Both the position numbers and the translations under genes were made by a program. A DNA stretch of 64,000 nt from CALLPQ01 sp038531745 (GTDB lineage Bacteria > Pseudomonadota > Alphaproteobacteria > Caulobacterales > Parvularculaceae). The notes beneath the pieces were generated by a model. The model did no database searches. It was not told where the DNA came from and was given only the letters and a program-made list of their open reading frames with translations. Positions 1 through 8,254 of the stretch are shown piece after piece. Location of the stretch: the NCBI GenBank assembly GCA_038531745.1, contig JBCBBJ010000014.1, positions 1 to 64,000 of the forward strand, read 5' to 3'. Position 1 is the first letter of the stretch. Each line of letters opens with the position of its first letter.

Positions 1-302
1 ATGGCGCGTGATCGTGCCGCTTCATATTTTCGGTCGAGGGCTTTGCGCAATCTGTCCCGGTCCCCTTCAGGGCGCTCGTCATCGTCATAGAAGAGCGCAT
101 TGGCCCAGAATTCATTATCGGCCCGCTCAAGCGCATCACGCCTCAAGCGCTCAATCTCGAGAGAACTTGTGTCGAGCGATTTGCGAATGAACTCGCGCGT
201 TTCGTAGGCGCGATATTTTCTCGGTACGCGTCTCTTGTAGTACCAGTTTTCGCCGCGCTGAATGAGATGTCGGTTTGGCTTCGCCAAGGGTCTGCGCTCC
301 AT
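1..302 (-). CDS. Tyrosine-type site-specific recombinase (integrase), N-terminal part, cut by the window edge
   Basis: About 100 codons read leftwards from an ATG at 302-300 and run off the window. The start reads MERRPLAKPNRHLIQRGENW, followed by YYKRRVP and a basic, Arg/Glu-rich helical stretch. This is the usual opening of DUF6538-type phage and island integrases: a short basic arm, then a 'W-Y-x-R-R-V-P' strand. The catalytic domain (R-H-R-Y) would lie outside the window, so recombinase activity is inferred from the N-terminus only. The gene lies 114 bp downstream of the 3' end of a tRNA-Gly gene and has the same orientation, the usual arrangement at the end of an element integrated in a tRNA gene. 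A 17-bp palindrome sits between the two. The ribosome binding site is weak. Confidence 0.72.
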   Translation of the reverse strand, partial: MERRPLAKPNRHLIQRGENWYYKRRVPRKYRAYETREFIRKSLDTSSLEIERLRRDALERADNEFWANALFYDDDERPEGDRDRLRKALDRKYEAARSRA

Positions 303-361
303 TATGGGTCTCAATTGTGTCCCATAATGTGGCCCAAATTTCAAGCAAGTATAAAGGACAG

Positions 362-378
362 AGGGTCAACTTGACCCT
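362..378. promoter_or_regulatory. 17-bp palindrome between integrase and tRNA-Gly, possible operator
   Basis: AGGGTCAA-C-TTGACCCT is a perfect inverted repeat with 8-bp arms and a 1-bp centre. It lies 60 bp upstream of the integrase start codon and 38 bp from the tRNA 3' end. A site of this size and place suits a dimeric repressor or an excisionase/integrase arm site. No regulator gene is visible in the window, so the function is inferred. Confidence 0.4.
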
Positions 379-415
379 AAGCCATTGTTTTTATTGAATT
401 TTATGTTGAGAAAAC

Positions 416-490
416 TGGAGCGGGCGATGCGATTCGAACGCACGACCTAAACCTTGGCAAGGTTTCGCTCTACCCCTGAGCTACGCCCGC
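416..490 (-). tRNA. tRNA-Gly (anticodon GCC)
   Basis: The minus strand folds as a full cloverleaf. The acceptor stem is GCGGGCG with CGCCCGC. The D arm begins TAGCTCAGGGGTAGAGC, the anticodon loop is CTTGCCAAG with anticodon GCC, and the T arm contains GTTCGAATC. The discriminator base is U, as usual for glycine tRNA, and the CCA end is encoded (418-416). The gene is intact despite the neighbouring integrase gene, as expected when an element restores the tRNA 3' end on integration. Confidence 0.95.
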
Positions 491-733
491 TCAATTGGGC
501 TATTATGATAGCGGTTCGACATCAAAGGGGGTGAATGTCGAGGCGCTATATAGACGTGCGCATATTGCCGATGCAAGGGAAATTCTGCGCGTGTTCCTTG
601 AAAATGCGCGGGGTAAAAACGGGGCCGACGATTGGTCTTGCGTTTAGGGTTGGTGCTGGCCGGGTAGGGCCGTCTCGCCTTGCCCCGGCATCCGGTTTGG
701 GTTACCGCCACGGGCACTGCGCGGGGGGTCTTT

Positions 734-1969
734 ATGCCCGCCGAGACAAGGGGCGCGCCCGTGACACTCGCCTATCTGATGAACAGCTATCCGGTGCCCA
801 GCGCCACCTTTGTGCGCGATGAAATTGCGGGTCTGGAAGCCGCTGGCTTACCCGTGCGCCGGTTTGCTGTGCGCCGTTGGGCCGGTACCCTGGTTGATGA
901 GCGCGATATCGCCGAGCAGGACCATGTGTCTTACCTTTTGGACGGCAATATTGCCGGTCTTTTTTGGGCGGTACTCCTGGCGCTGGTGACGGGCCCGGCG
1001 GCATTTTTTGCAGGGCTTGGCGTGGCCCTTGGACTGCGAAAACGGGCGGGGCGCGGCACGATCCGCCATGGGGCCTATTTTTTACAAGCGATCTATTTTC
1101 GCCGGGTGGCACGGGCCCGCGATATCACCCATGTGCATGCCCATTTCTCAACGAATGCCACGGCGGTGGCCATGATCAGCGCGGCCATGGGCGGACCCGG
1201 CTATAGCTTTACGGTGCATGGGCCCGATGAATTGCTGGACCCGGCCGGTTCAAGCCTTGCCCAGAAAATTGATGGTGCCCGTTTTGTGGTGGCGATCACT
1301 GATTTTTGCCGCTCACAGTTGGTATGGTTCGGCGGCCATGGGGCTGAGGCAAAAATCAAGGTTATGCGCTGCGGGGTTGATGTGGCGGCAATCACCCCGC
1401 GCGGGCCGGTGGCGGATGATTGCCAGCATTTTGTCTGTGTGGGTCGTTTATGCCCGCAAAAAGGACAAACCGCATTGCCGGGTATTGTGGCCCGTTTGCG
1501 CAAAGCTTACCCGCAGATCGCTGTGACGCTGATTGGCGATGGCGAAAGCCGCGCAGCGGTAGAGGCACAGATTGCCCACCATGAGGTGGCGGCGCAGTTT
1601 ACGCTTCTCGGTTTTTTGCCCCACGCACAGGCCATGGCCCATGTGGCGACGGCAAGAGCCTTTATTTTGCCGAGCGCGGCGGAGGGGTTGCCGATCGCAA
1701 TTATGGAGGCATTGGCCCATGGGGTCCCCGTGATTTCGACCTATATTGCCGGGATACCGGAATTGCTCGACGGGCAGTGCGGTTGGATTATCCCGGCGGG
1801 CAATGCGGCACGGCTAGAGGCGGCCATGGCGGCGGCGCTGGCCGCTACGCCCGATCAACTGCAAGCCATGGGCGTAGTGGGACGCAAACGGGTGGAAAAG
1901 GCCCATCGGGCGGACCAGTTGACGGAAAATCTGTTGTCGGCTTATGGCCCTTTTCTGGGGGCGGGGTAG
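734..1969 (+). CDS. Glycosyltransferase family 4 (WcaL-like)
   Basis: This protein of 411 residues has the two Rossmann-like halves of GT-B enzymes. The N-terminal part has 'NSYPVPSATFVRDEI', the usual opening of colanic-acid WcaL-type transferases, and a hydrophobic stretch near residues 75-100. The C-terminal half has 'VGRLCPQKG' and the donor-binding motif 'LPSAAEGLPIAIMEALAHGVPVI' (E-x7-E). It probably adds a sugar from a nucleotide-sugar to a membrane-bound glycan acceptor on the cytoplasmic face; donor and acceptor cannot be read. The ATG at 734 is chosen because a G-rich ribosome binding site lies just upstream; a TTG at 680 in the same frame has none. The next gene starts 4 bp after the stop codon, so the two are probably co-transcribed. 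Confidence 0.85.
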   Translation: MPAETRGAPVTLAYLMNSYPVPSATFVRDEIAGLEAAGLPVRRFAVRRWAGTLVDERDIAEQDHVSYLLDGNIAGLFWAVLLALVTGPAAFFAGLGVALGLRKRAGRGTIRHGAYFLQAIYFRRVARARDITHVHAHFSTNATAVAMISAAMGGPGYSFTVHGPDELLDPAGSSLAQKIDGARFVVAITDFCRSQLVWFGGHGAEAKIKVMRCGVDVAAITPRGPVADDCQHFVCVGRLCPQKGQTALPGIVARLRKAYPQIAVTLIGDGESRAAVEAQIAHHEVAAQFTLLGFLPHAQAMAHVATARAFILPSAAEGLPIAIMEALAHGVPVISTYIAGIPELLDGQCGWIIPAGNAARLEAAMAAALAATPDQLQAMGVVGRKRVEKAHRADQLTENLLSAYGPFLGAG

Positions 1970-1973
1970 GCCC

Positions 1974-2600
1974 GTGGCGGGGTCAAATGCGCCTGGCGAT
2001 AATGCCCGCGCCGCCTTGTTTGCCCATCTTGATGCCCACGCGATTGCCCATGAAACCGTCGCCCATCCACCAATTTTTACCGTGGCAGAAGGGCGCGACA
2101 TCAAGGCAAACATGCCGGGTCGCCATACGAAAAATCTGTTCCTGCGCGATAAGGCTAAGCGCTTGTTTCTGGCGGTTGCCCATGGGGAAACAACCGTTGA
2201 TTTGGTGGCGCTCGGCAAGGCAATGCGGTCGGGGCCGCCAGATAACACGCGGCCAACCGGCGGCGGGCCCGATGTGCGGGGGCGGCTGTCGTTTGGTCGG
2301 CCTGAAACGCTGTTGTCAGTTCTGGGCGTGCGCCCCGGCTCGGTCAGTCCCCTGGCGCTCATCAATGATAATGCCCATGCCGTGACCCATGTGTGGCTTG
2401 ATACGGCATTGATGGCGAACAGCGGAACGCCCGCGTCGGCGGCTACGCGTATCTGGGTCCATCCCCTTGAAAATACAGCCTCCACGGCCATATCCCCGCA
2501 AGGCTTACGGCAGTTTCTGGACAGTCTTGGGTGCGCCTATTCGATTGTTGATCTTGCCGATCCGCACCCGGCGGGATTGGGCTCCAAATGGTCACCTTGA
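1974..2600 (+). CDS. YbaK/ProX-type prolyl-tRNA editing domain protein
   Basis: About 208 residues form a single YbaK/aminoacyl-tRNA deacylase domain of the PrdX/ProXp-ala type. Recognisable parts are 'HPPIFTVAEG', 'KNLFLRDK', a lysine-rich LVALGKA segment and 'PGSVSPLALIND', the conserved G-x-V-x-P-x-x-L/I loop of this family. Family members hydrolyse mischarged tRNAs such as Ala-tRNA(Pro), removing errors made by prolyl-tRNA synthetase; they act as free cytosolic proteins. I prefer the GTG at 1974, 4 bp after the preceding stop codon. An ATG at 1944 in the same frame would overlap the glycosyltransferase gene. Which amino acid it removes is not decided by the sequence. Confidence 0.82.
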   Translation: MAGSNAPGDNARAALFAHLDAHAIAHETVAHPPIFTVAEGRDIKANMPGRHTKNLFLRDKAKRLFLAVAHGETTVDLVALGKAMRSGPPDNTRPTGGGPDVRGRLSFGRPETLLSVLGVRPGSVSPLALINDNAHAVTHVWLDTALMANSGTPASAATRIWVHPLENTASTAISPQGLRQFLDSLGCAYSIVDLADPHPAGLGSKWSP

Positions 2601-2673
2601 GATAATCGATCAGCCCGTGGATAGTGGCACAGTAAATACCGCGCGCAGGGGCGGTCAGTCAGGATTTAAACAC

Positions 2674-3705
2674 ATGTCAATTTTCGGAACAGGCAAACCA
2701 ACACCGGGCGGCGCGCCGCAAGCGGGTCCTCAAGACGCGGCGGCACCTCGTCCAACCCAAAGCCCTTTGGCGGGGATCGAACCGGCCACGCCTGCCGGCG
2801 GCGCAGATAGTCTTATCATTGATGGCACGGTGGAGACCTTTGAAGAGGTGGTGCTAAAGGCGTCTTTGTCGGTGCCGGTGATTGTTGATTTCTGGGCCCC
2901 GTGGTGTGGACCGTGTAAACAATTGACGCCGACCCTTGAAAAAGTCGTCACGGCGGCGGGCGGCAAGGTACGGTTGGTCAAGATCGATATCGACAAAAAC
3001 CAGATGCTTGCCTCGCAATTGCGCGTGCAATCGGTTCCCACGGTCTATGCGTTTTTTCAGGCGAAACCTGTTGACGGGTTCATGGGCGCGGTGCCCGAAA
3101 GCGAGATCCAGGCGCTGATTGACCGGGTCGTCGCCATGGCGGCCAATGGCGGCGGCGCGCCAGGCGGCGAGGCCGCCCCTGATATCGAGGCGCTGGTGGC
3201 GGCAGCCAATGACGCCTTTAATGGCGGCGATGTGGCAACCGCTGCGCAAGCCTTTGCGCAAATTGCCCAAGCCGATCCAAATCATATGGGTGCGCTCGCC
3301 GGTTTGGCGCGGTGCTATGCGGCCATGGGTGAGGCGACGCAGGCAACGGCACTCCTCGATAGTGTTCCCGATGACAAGAAAAACGACCCCGCCATTACGG
3401 CGGTCAAGGCGGCCATTAGTTTGGCGGCCGGGGCAGACGCCGCCGGTGATCCCGCGGTGCACCAGGCAGAATTGGCCAAAAATCCCGACGACCACGCTGC
3501 GCGCATGGGGCTTGGCGATGCGCTGATTGCGCGCGGTGATATGGCCGGGGCCATTGATGCCTTATTGGGGGTAATGGAACGCGAACCCGATTGGGATGAC
3601 GGGGCGGCGCGCAAAAAACTCCTCACCGTGTTTGAGGCGTTGGGCCCGGGCGATCCGCTCGCGAAAAAGGGGCGGCGGCGGATGTCATCGCTTCTATTCT
3701 CCTAA
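2674..3705 (+). CDS. cnoX: Thioredoxin with TPR repeats, CnoX/YbbN family
   Basis: The protein has about 343 residues: a Pro/Ala-rich start of roughly 45 residues, a thioredoxin domain (about 50-160), then TPR-like helical repeats to the C-terminus. The thioredoxin motif WCGPC is intact at residues 77-81, and the cis-proline loop reads 'VQSVPTVYAFF'. CnoX proteins act as holdases for unfolding proteins under oxidative stress and hand clients to GroEL or DnaK. E. coli CnoX lacks the reactive motif, whereas alphaproteobacterial members such as that of Caulobacter keep it and can also reduce disulfides. The ATG at 2674 begins the family-like sequence MSIFG. The longer frame from 2467 overlaps the preceding gene and is unlikely. 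Confidence 0.88.
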   Translation: MSIFGTGKPTPGGAPQAGPQDAAAPRPTQSPLAGIEPATPAGGADSLIIDGTVETFEEVVLKASLSVPVIVDFWAPWCGPCKQLTPTLEKVVTAAGGKVRLVKIDIDKNQMLASQLRVQSVPTVYAFFQAKPVDGFMGAVPESEIQALIDRVVAMAANGGGAPGGEAAPDIEALVAAANDAFNGGDVATAAQAFAQIAQADPNHMGALAGLARCYAAMGEATQATALLDSVPDDKKNDPAITAVKAAISLAAGADAAGDPAVHQAELAKNPDDHAARMGLGDALIARGDMAGAIDALLGVMEREPDWDDGAARKKLLTVFEALGPGDPLAKKGRRRMSSLLFS

Positions 3706-3737
3706 GCAAGACGCGTGCGCCACAGAATGGAAACAGT

Positions 3738-4409
3738 ATGAGCAAACAGCCGCAGGAAAGCCGCAATACGAACGGGCACATGCCCGAAACCATGCCCATC
3801 TTTCCCCTGGGCGGGGCGCTTTTATTGCCGGGCGGGCAATTGCCCCTGAATATCTTTGAACCGCGCTATTTGCGTATGGTTGATGATGCGCTGGCCCGTC
3901 ACCGGATGATTGGCATGATCCAGCCCCGCGAGACCGGCAGCAACACAGAAAAGCCGCCGCTCTACGGTATTGGCTGCGCCGGGCGTCTGACGTCGTTTAG
4001 CGAAAGTGATGATGGGCGCTATATGATCACCCTGACGGGTTTGCGCCGGTTTCGCGTACTTGAGGAACTCAGTGTGGACACGCCCTATCGGCAGATTACA
4101 GCCGACTGGTCAGACTTTGCCGGGGATGGGACGCCCGACCCAACGGCGGAAATGATTGACCGCGAGCGGCTCCTGGCAGCAATGGAAATGTATCTCGATG
4201 CGGAAGGTCTGAAGACCGATTGGGACGCCGTGGAAGAGGCGCCAAGTGAGGCGCTTGTTGTATCATTGGCCATGGGATGTCCGTTTGCTGGCAATGAAAA
4301 ACAGGCCCTGCTGGAGGCCGGCGATATGGCCACGCGGGCGGAGTGTTTGATTGCGCTGATGGAAATGTCGAGCGTTGACGACACCAAAACCGACACGATG
4401 ATCCAGTAG
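3738..4409 (+). CDS. LON substrate-binding domain protein (no protease domain)
   Basis: The protein has 223 residues and consists of a stand-alone LON N-terminal domain. 'MPIFPLGGALLLPGGQLPLNIFEPRYLRMVDDAL' is the typical beta-rich opening, followed by 'GIGCAGRLTSF' and 'GLRRFRV'. There is no AAA+ or Ser-Lys protease part, so this is not the Lon protease (that gene lies at 37171). The biochemical role of such small LON proteins is not established. A GGAAA ribosome binding site lies 5-9 bp before the ATG. It forms a run with cnoX upstream and the Trm112-like gene 17 bp downstream; this order is common in alphaproteobacteria. Confidence 0.88.
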   Translation: MSKQPQESRNTNGHMPETMPIFPLGGALLLPGGQLPLNIFEPRYLRMVDDALARHRMIGMIQPRETGSNTEKPPLYGIGCAGRLTSFSESDDGRYMITLTGLRRFRVLEELSVDTPYRQITADWSDFAGDGTPDPTAEMIDRERLLAAMEMYLDAEGLKTDWDAVEEAPSEALVVSLAMGCPFAGNEKQALLEAGDMATRAECLIALMEMSSVDDTKTDTMIQ

Positions 4410-4426
4410 CGGACGGAGCAAACGCC

Positions 4427-4666
4427 ATGGCAGAGGATCGGGATAACCCAGATGAAAACAAGGATGCGGGCGGACAGGATATTGATCCGCGTCTGCTGGA
4501 GCTTTTGGTGTGCCCACAAACCCGCGGGCCGCTTGTTTATGACAGGGAAAAGCAGGAATTGCTCAGCAAGAATGCCGGGCTTGCCTATCCGATCCGCGAT
4601 GCCATTCCCATCATGCTCATTGATGAGGCGCGCAGCCTAAGTGATGCGGAACTGAATGCGCTGTGA
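4427..4666 (+). CDS. Trm112 family protein (UPF0434)
   Basis: This is a small protein of 79 residues. 'DPRLLELLVCPQTRGPLVYD' followed by 'AYPIRDAIPIMLIDEAR' is the full signature of bacterial Trm112-like proteins. Eukaryotic and archaeal Trm112 bind and activate methyltransferases for tRNA, rRNA and release factors; the bacterial role is less clear. Only one zinc-ligand cysteine remains (CPQT), so it probably binds no zinc. A GGAG site stands 8-11 bp upstream of the ATG. It is the last gene of the cnoX run; a 160-bp gap then leads to amn. Confidence 0.9.
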   Translation: MAEDRDNPDENKDAGGQDIDPRLLELLVCPQTRGPLVYDREKQELLSKNAGLAYPIRDAIPIMLIDEARSLSDAELNAL

Positions 4667-4828
4667 CGCCGGCTGGCAAGTCGCATCACCAAAGCGCGCC
4701 TCCGCTTGTGCCTTTCGCTTGTTTGCCCCAGGGCCCGTTGCCGTGCTGGCCACACCGCTATAAAGCAGGGGAATGCCACTTAGGATAACCGGTAAGGATG
4801 TGCCCATGACGTTTTGCGAGATGTTGCC

Positions 4829-6310
4829 ATGGTAAGCGCATTGGATCAGGTCCCCGCCCGCGAACTGGTGGAACATAGTAGCGCCGAAGAGGCGCTTTCC
4901 CACCTCGTGACGCTCTATGATGCGGCAATCAACCAGATCAGCACCCGGTTTGATGCCTATGTAGCGGGTACCTTGGAAGGTACCGCGGCGGCTGACGATG
5001 GCAACGATCTGCATGCCACCTATCCCTATCTGTGTGCAGTGGTATCGGCGGAAAAATCCACCCAGACAAGCAAGCTTGCCCTTGGCGGGGTTGCGCGCCA
5101 AAGCATCCATGGCTGTGCCATCACCCGCCCAGCGCTCTATTCGGAATTCTTCCGCGATCAGATAGAGCGGATTATCAAACGGTTTGACGCGCGTATTTTT
5201 GTGGGTCAGTCCTTTATCCGTATACCGCTGACCTTTGCATTGGAAAAAGCTACCTCAGAGTTGACCGCTGATATGCGCGGCGACTTGCAGCAATATTTTT
5301 CCATGCCAAACCTTGTCTCCACCAATGATGATATTGTTGATGGCCAAAGGATCTTGCAGCGCACCGGCGCTATGCCCCTTACCCTGTTTTCCGCCGAGCG
5401 GGTTGATTACTCCCTGCACCGGATCCAGCATTATACCGCCACGCGGCCCAGACATTTTCAGAGGTATATTCTGTTTACGAATTATCAGCGCTATGTTGAC
5501 GAATTTGCCGAACATGCAAAGGCGCAAGTGGCCGCCGGTAATGCGCAGGCCTATGTGGAACCCGGTGACCGTGTTCATAAAAAAGATGCTGCGCCCACGA
5601 CACCGCCCTTGGGCAAACTGCCGCAAATGCCCGCCTATCATCTTGTGCAAGGCAATCATGAGGGCGTGACGCTCGTCAATATTGGTGTGGGCCCGTCCAA
5701 TGCGAAAACCATCACCGAGCATCTGGCCGTGTTGCGGCCCCATGTGTGGCTGATGATCGGCCATTGTGGCGGCTTGCGCCGGACCCAACGGCTTGGTGAT
5801 TACGTGTTGGCCCATGCCTATTTACGCGATGACGGGGTGCTCGACGATGTCTTGCCGCCGTCGGTGCCGTTACCCACCATTGCGGAGGTGCAGCTTGCCA
5901 TGACCCGCGCCGTGCAGGAGGTGAGCGGCGTTGAGGAGTCTGAACTCAAAGAGCATTTGCGCACCGGCACCGTCGTCACAACGGCAGACCGGAATTGGGA
6001 ATTGCGGTTTGAACAAAATGCTGTGCGGCTGAACCAGGCGCGCGCCATCGCCATTGATATGGAAAGCGCAACCATCGCCGCCAATGGCTATCGCTATCGC
6101 GTGCCCTATGGCACTCTACTCTGCGTGTCCGACCGACCTTTGCATGGTGAGATCAAGCTGCCCGGCATGGCCGATGCGTTTTATCAGGAACGGGTGAGCC
6201 AGCATCTCGATATTGGTCTGAAGGCAATTGATCTTTTGCGGGTTGAGGCCAAGGCTGGCACCCTCCACTCGCGCAAACTGCGTAGCTTTGACGAACCCTT
6301 GATGCGGTAA
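4829..6310 (+). CDS. amn: AMP nucleosidase
   Basis: The product is about 493 residues, near the 484 of the E. coli enzyme. It hydrolyses AMP to adenine and ribose 5-phosphate and so helps adjust the adenylate pool. The C-terminal half is a nucleoside-phosphorylase-like fold with 'NIGVGPSNAKTITEHLAVLRP', 'IGHCGGLRRTQRLGDYVLAHAY' and 'AIDMESATIAANGYRYRVPYGTLLCVSDRP'. The N-terminal half is the family-specific regulatory domain ('YDAAINQISTRFDAYV'). The ATG at 4829 is taken as start; a TTG at 4814 in the same frame would add five residues, and neither has a strong ribosome binding site. The biotin synthase gene follows after 10 bp. Confidence 0.93.
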   Translation: MVSALDQVPARELVEHSSAEEALSHLVTLYDAAINQISTRFDAYVAGTLEGTAAADDGNDLHATYPYLCAVVSAEKSTQTSKLALGGVARQSIHGCAITRPALYSEFFRDQIERIIKRFDARIFVGQSFIRIPLTFALEKATSELTADMRGDLQQYFSMPNLVSTNDDIVDGQRILQRTGAMPLTLFSAERVDYSLHRIQHYTATRPRHFQRYILFTNYQRYVDEFAEHAKAQVAAGNAQAYVEPGDRVHKKDAAPTTPPLGKLPQMPAYHLVQGNHEGVTLVNIGVGPSNAKTITEHLAVLRPHVWLMIGHCGGLRRTQRLGDYVLAHAYLRDDGVLDDVLPPSVPLPTIAEVQLAMTRAVQEVSGVEESELKEHLRTGTVVTTADRNWELRFEQNAVRLNQARAIAIDMESATIAANGYRYRVPYGTLLCVSDRPLHGEIKLPGMADAFYQERVSQHLDIGLKAIDLLRVEAKAGTLHSRKLRSFDEPLMR

Positions 6311-6320
6311 GGACCAGACG

Positions 6321-7274
6321 ATGGACGGTGAAGATCGGCAAGACTTAGTACCCACACGCCAGGAAATTGGCGCCCTGTTTGCACTGCCTTTTGCGGACCT
6401 TGTCTACAAGGCGCAAACCGTCCACCGGCGGCATTTTCCCGCCAATCAGGTCCAGGCCTCACGGCTTACCTCCATCAAAACGGGGGGCTGCGCGGAGGAC
6501 TGTGGCTATTGCAATCAATCTGCCAAATTCGATACCGGGCTTAAAGCCACCAAACTCATGGCCGTCGATGCGGTCATGACTGAGGCGCGCAAGGCCAAAG
6601 CCGAAGGCGCCTCCCGGTTTTGTATGGGGGCGGCGTGGCGTTCACCGAAAGATCGCCACATGGAAACGCTGACGGCCATGGTCAAAGGCGTCAAAGCGCT
6701 GGGTCTGGAGACCTGTATGACCCTCGGTATGCTGAGCGACGATCAGGCACAACAGCTCGGCGATGCGGGCCTCGATTATTACAACCATAATATTGATACT
6801 TCCCCGGACTATTATCCCAAGATGGTCTCTACCCGGACATTTGAGGACCGGCTTGCGACACTCGCCCGGGTGCGCGATGCGGGGATGAAAGTGTGTAGCG
6901 GCGGCATCGTCGGCATGGGCGAGTTGCCCGAAGACCGTATTGGGTTGCTTGCCGCGCTGGCGGCCATGGCACCACCACCTGAATCGGTGCCGATCAATGC
7001 CCTTGTCCCGGTGGCGGGGACACCGCTTGGCAATAGTAAGGCGGTGGACCCCATCGAGTTTGCCCGATTGATTGCGGTGGCGCGTATCATTATGCCCACA
7101 TCCTATGTGCGGTTATCGGCAGGCCGTGAACAGATGAGTGATGAGGCGCAAGCTTTATGTTTTCTTGCCGGGGCCAATTCAATTTTTATTGGTGATCGTC
7201 TGCTCACTACCGATAATCCGGGTCAGGATCAAGACACCCAGCTGTTTGAAAAACTGGGTATTACACTTGTTTGA
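6321..7274 (+). CDS. bioB: Biotin synthase
   Basis: This radical-SAM enzyme of 317 residues inserts sulfur into dethiobiotin to give biotin. The [4Fe-4S] motif CAEDCGYC is at Cys57, Cys61 and Cys64. Also present are 'GASRFCMGAAWRSPKDR' (a ligand-cysteine region of the [2Fe-2S] cluster), 'YNHNIDTSPDYYPK' and 'CSGGIVGMGE', all typical of BioB. The conserved arginine ligand region 'YVRLSAGRE' is intact. No other biotin gene is visible here, so the rest of the pathway must be elsewhere. The gene lies 10 bp after amn and converges with a methyltransferase gene 10 bp further on. Confidence 0.97.
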   Translation: MDGEDRQDLVPTRQEIGALFALPFADLVYKAQTVHRRHFPANQVQASRLTSIKTGGCAEDCGYCNQSAKFDTGLKATKLMAVDAVMTEARKAKAEGASRFCMGAAWRSPKDRHMETLTAMVKGVKALGLETCMTLGMLSDDQAQQLGDAGLDYYNHNIDTSPDYYPKMVSTRTFEDRLATLARVRDAGMKVCSGGIVGMGELPEDRIGLLAALAAMAPPPESVPINALVPVAGTPLGNSKAVDPIEFARLIAVARIIMPTSYVRLSAGREQMSDEAQALCFLAGANSIFIGDRLLTTDNPGQDQDTQLFEKLGITLV

Positions 7275-7284
7275 CGGGCGCGGC

Positions 7285-8133
7285 TCACTCAAAAATGGTT
7301 TTCATGGACATGGTTGCACTGCCCGGCTTGAGCGGTTTGGGCTGATCGGGGTGCGGTGCCCAGGCGGTAAGATAGGTAATCTCAAACAGGATTGGCGCTT
7401 CTTGGGCTGCCAGCCGGGCGAGTACCTCAGCAACCACCGTGCGGGTTAGCGGGGGTACAGGGGCACGGAAAGCGCTGGTCTCGCCCATATGACGTAAATC
7501 CGTAAACAGACGATCCGGTTGCTCATATCGGATTGTCACCGGATCAATATCGGTGACAGGCAGGGTAAAGCCCGCGCGGCTTAATGCATTACCCCATTGG
7601 CGCACATCGGCAAAAGGATAAACGCGGCGTCCGGCGCCGCTCTTTTGTGTGCTCTCCGCCTCCAGAAAAGCCTGTTTCACCGTTGACAGTGTATCGCCAG
7701 AAAAGACAGCCGCAATAAAGAGCCCATCCGGTTTCAGGGCCTGGCGATATTGAATCAATGTACCGATGATATCGTCTATCCGGTGCAGCGTTAAAAGACT
7801 CACCGCAAGATCAAGGGAGGCCGGGGCGAAGGGTAGGTTGTCCTCATCGGCCACCAGACGCAGATTACCCCGACCACTGCCCGTAAGCCGGGCGGGGGCA
7901 TTGTCGACAATGAGCGAACGCCCGACGCCGCACGCGTCGGTCACCTGCGTGACAAGATTGCCGGCGCCAAAAAACGCGGCCTGAGGGAAAGATCGTGTCA
8001 CGGTCTCCAGGCGGTCAACAATATCGGCCATGGCGTGCTGGTGGAGAAAGTCCGCCTTGTGAAAATGTCGGGCGCTGCGCTGGCGATGCTGGCGCGCGCG
8101 GTTGCGATCAAAGAGGGTTGGCGGTTGCGACAT
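7285..8133 (-). CDS. SAM-dependent methyltransferase-like protein (BioC/NDUFAF5-like)
   Basis: The protein has 282 residues. It starts 'MSQPPTLFDRNRARQHRQRSA', the opening seen in alphaproteobacterial relatives of NDUFAF5. The class I methyltransferase fold shows a glycine-rich loop (FFGAGNL), an acidic strand end and 'LPFAPASLDLAVSLLTLHRIDD', the motif IV region. In mitochondria NDUFAF5 is an arginine hydroxylase for complex I; family members are often annotated as BioC. Closeness to bioB could favour BioC, but convergent orientation and the ComF neighbour fit the other alternative better. It is divergent from the comF gene with about 120-150 bp between the starts. Confidence 0.75.
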   Translation of the reverse strand: MSQPPTLFDRNRARQHRQRSARHFHKADFLHQHAMADIVDRLETVTRSFPQAAFFGAGNLVTQVTDACGVGRSLIVDNAPARLTGSGRGNLRLVADEDNLPFAPASLDLAVSLLTLHRIDDIIGTLIQYRQALKPDGLFIAAVFSGDTLSTVKQAFLEAESTQKSGAGRRVYPFADVRQWGNALSRAGFTLPVTDIDPVTIRYEQPDRLFTDLRHMGETSAFRAPVPPLTRTVVAEVLARLAAQEAPILFEITYLTAWAPHPDQPKPLKPGSATMSMKTIFE

Positions 8134-8254
8134 CTGGCGGGTTGGCCCCTATGTTGGCCCGATGTTTGCCCGTGGGTTGGCCCGGGGGTTTGGATAGGCC
8201 GTTGGATTTGCACCGGGCCCTTGTGGTGCCTTTCTGGCGGCGTAAACTCAAGGG

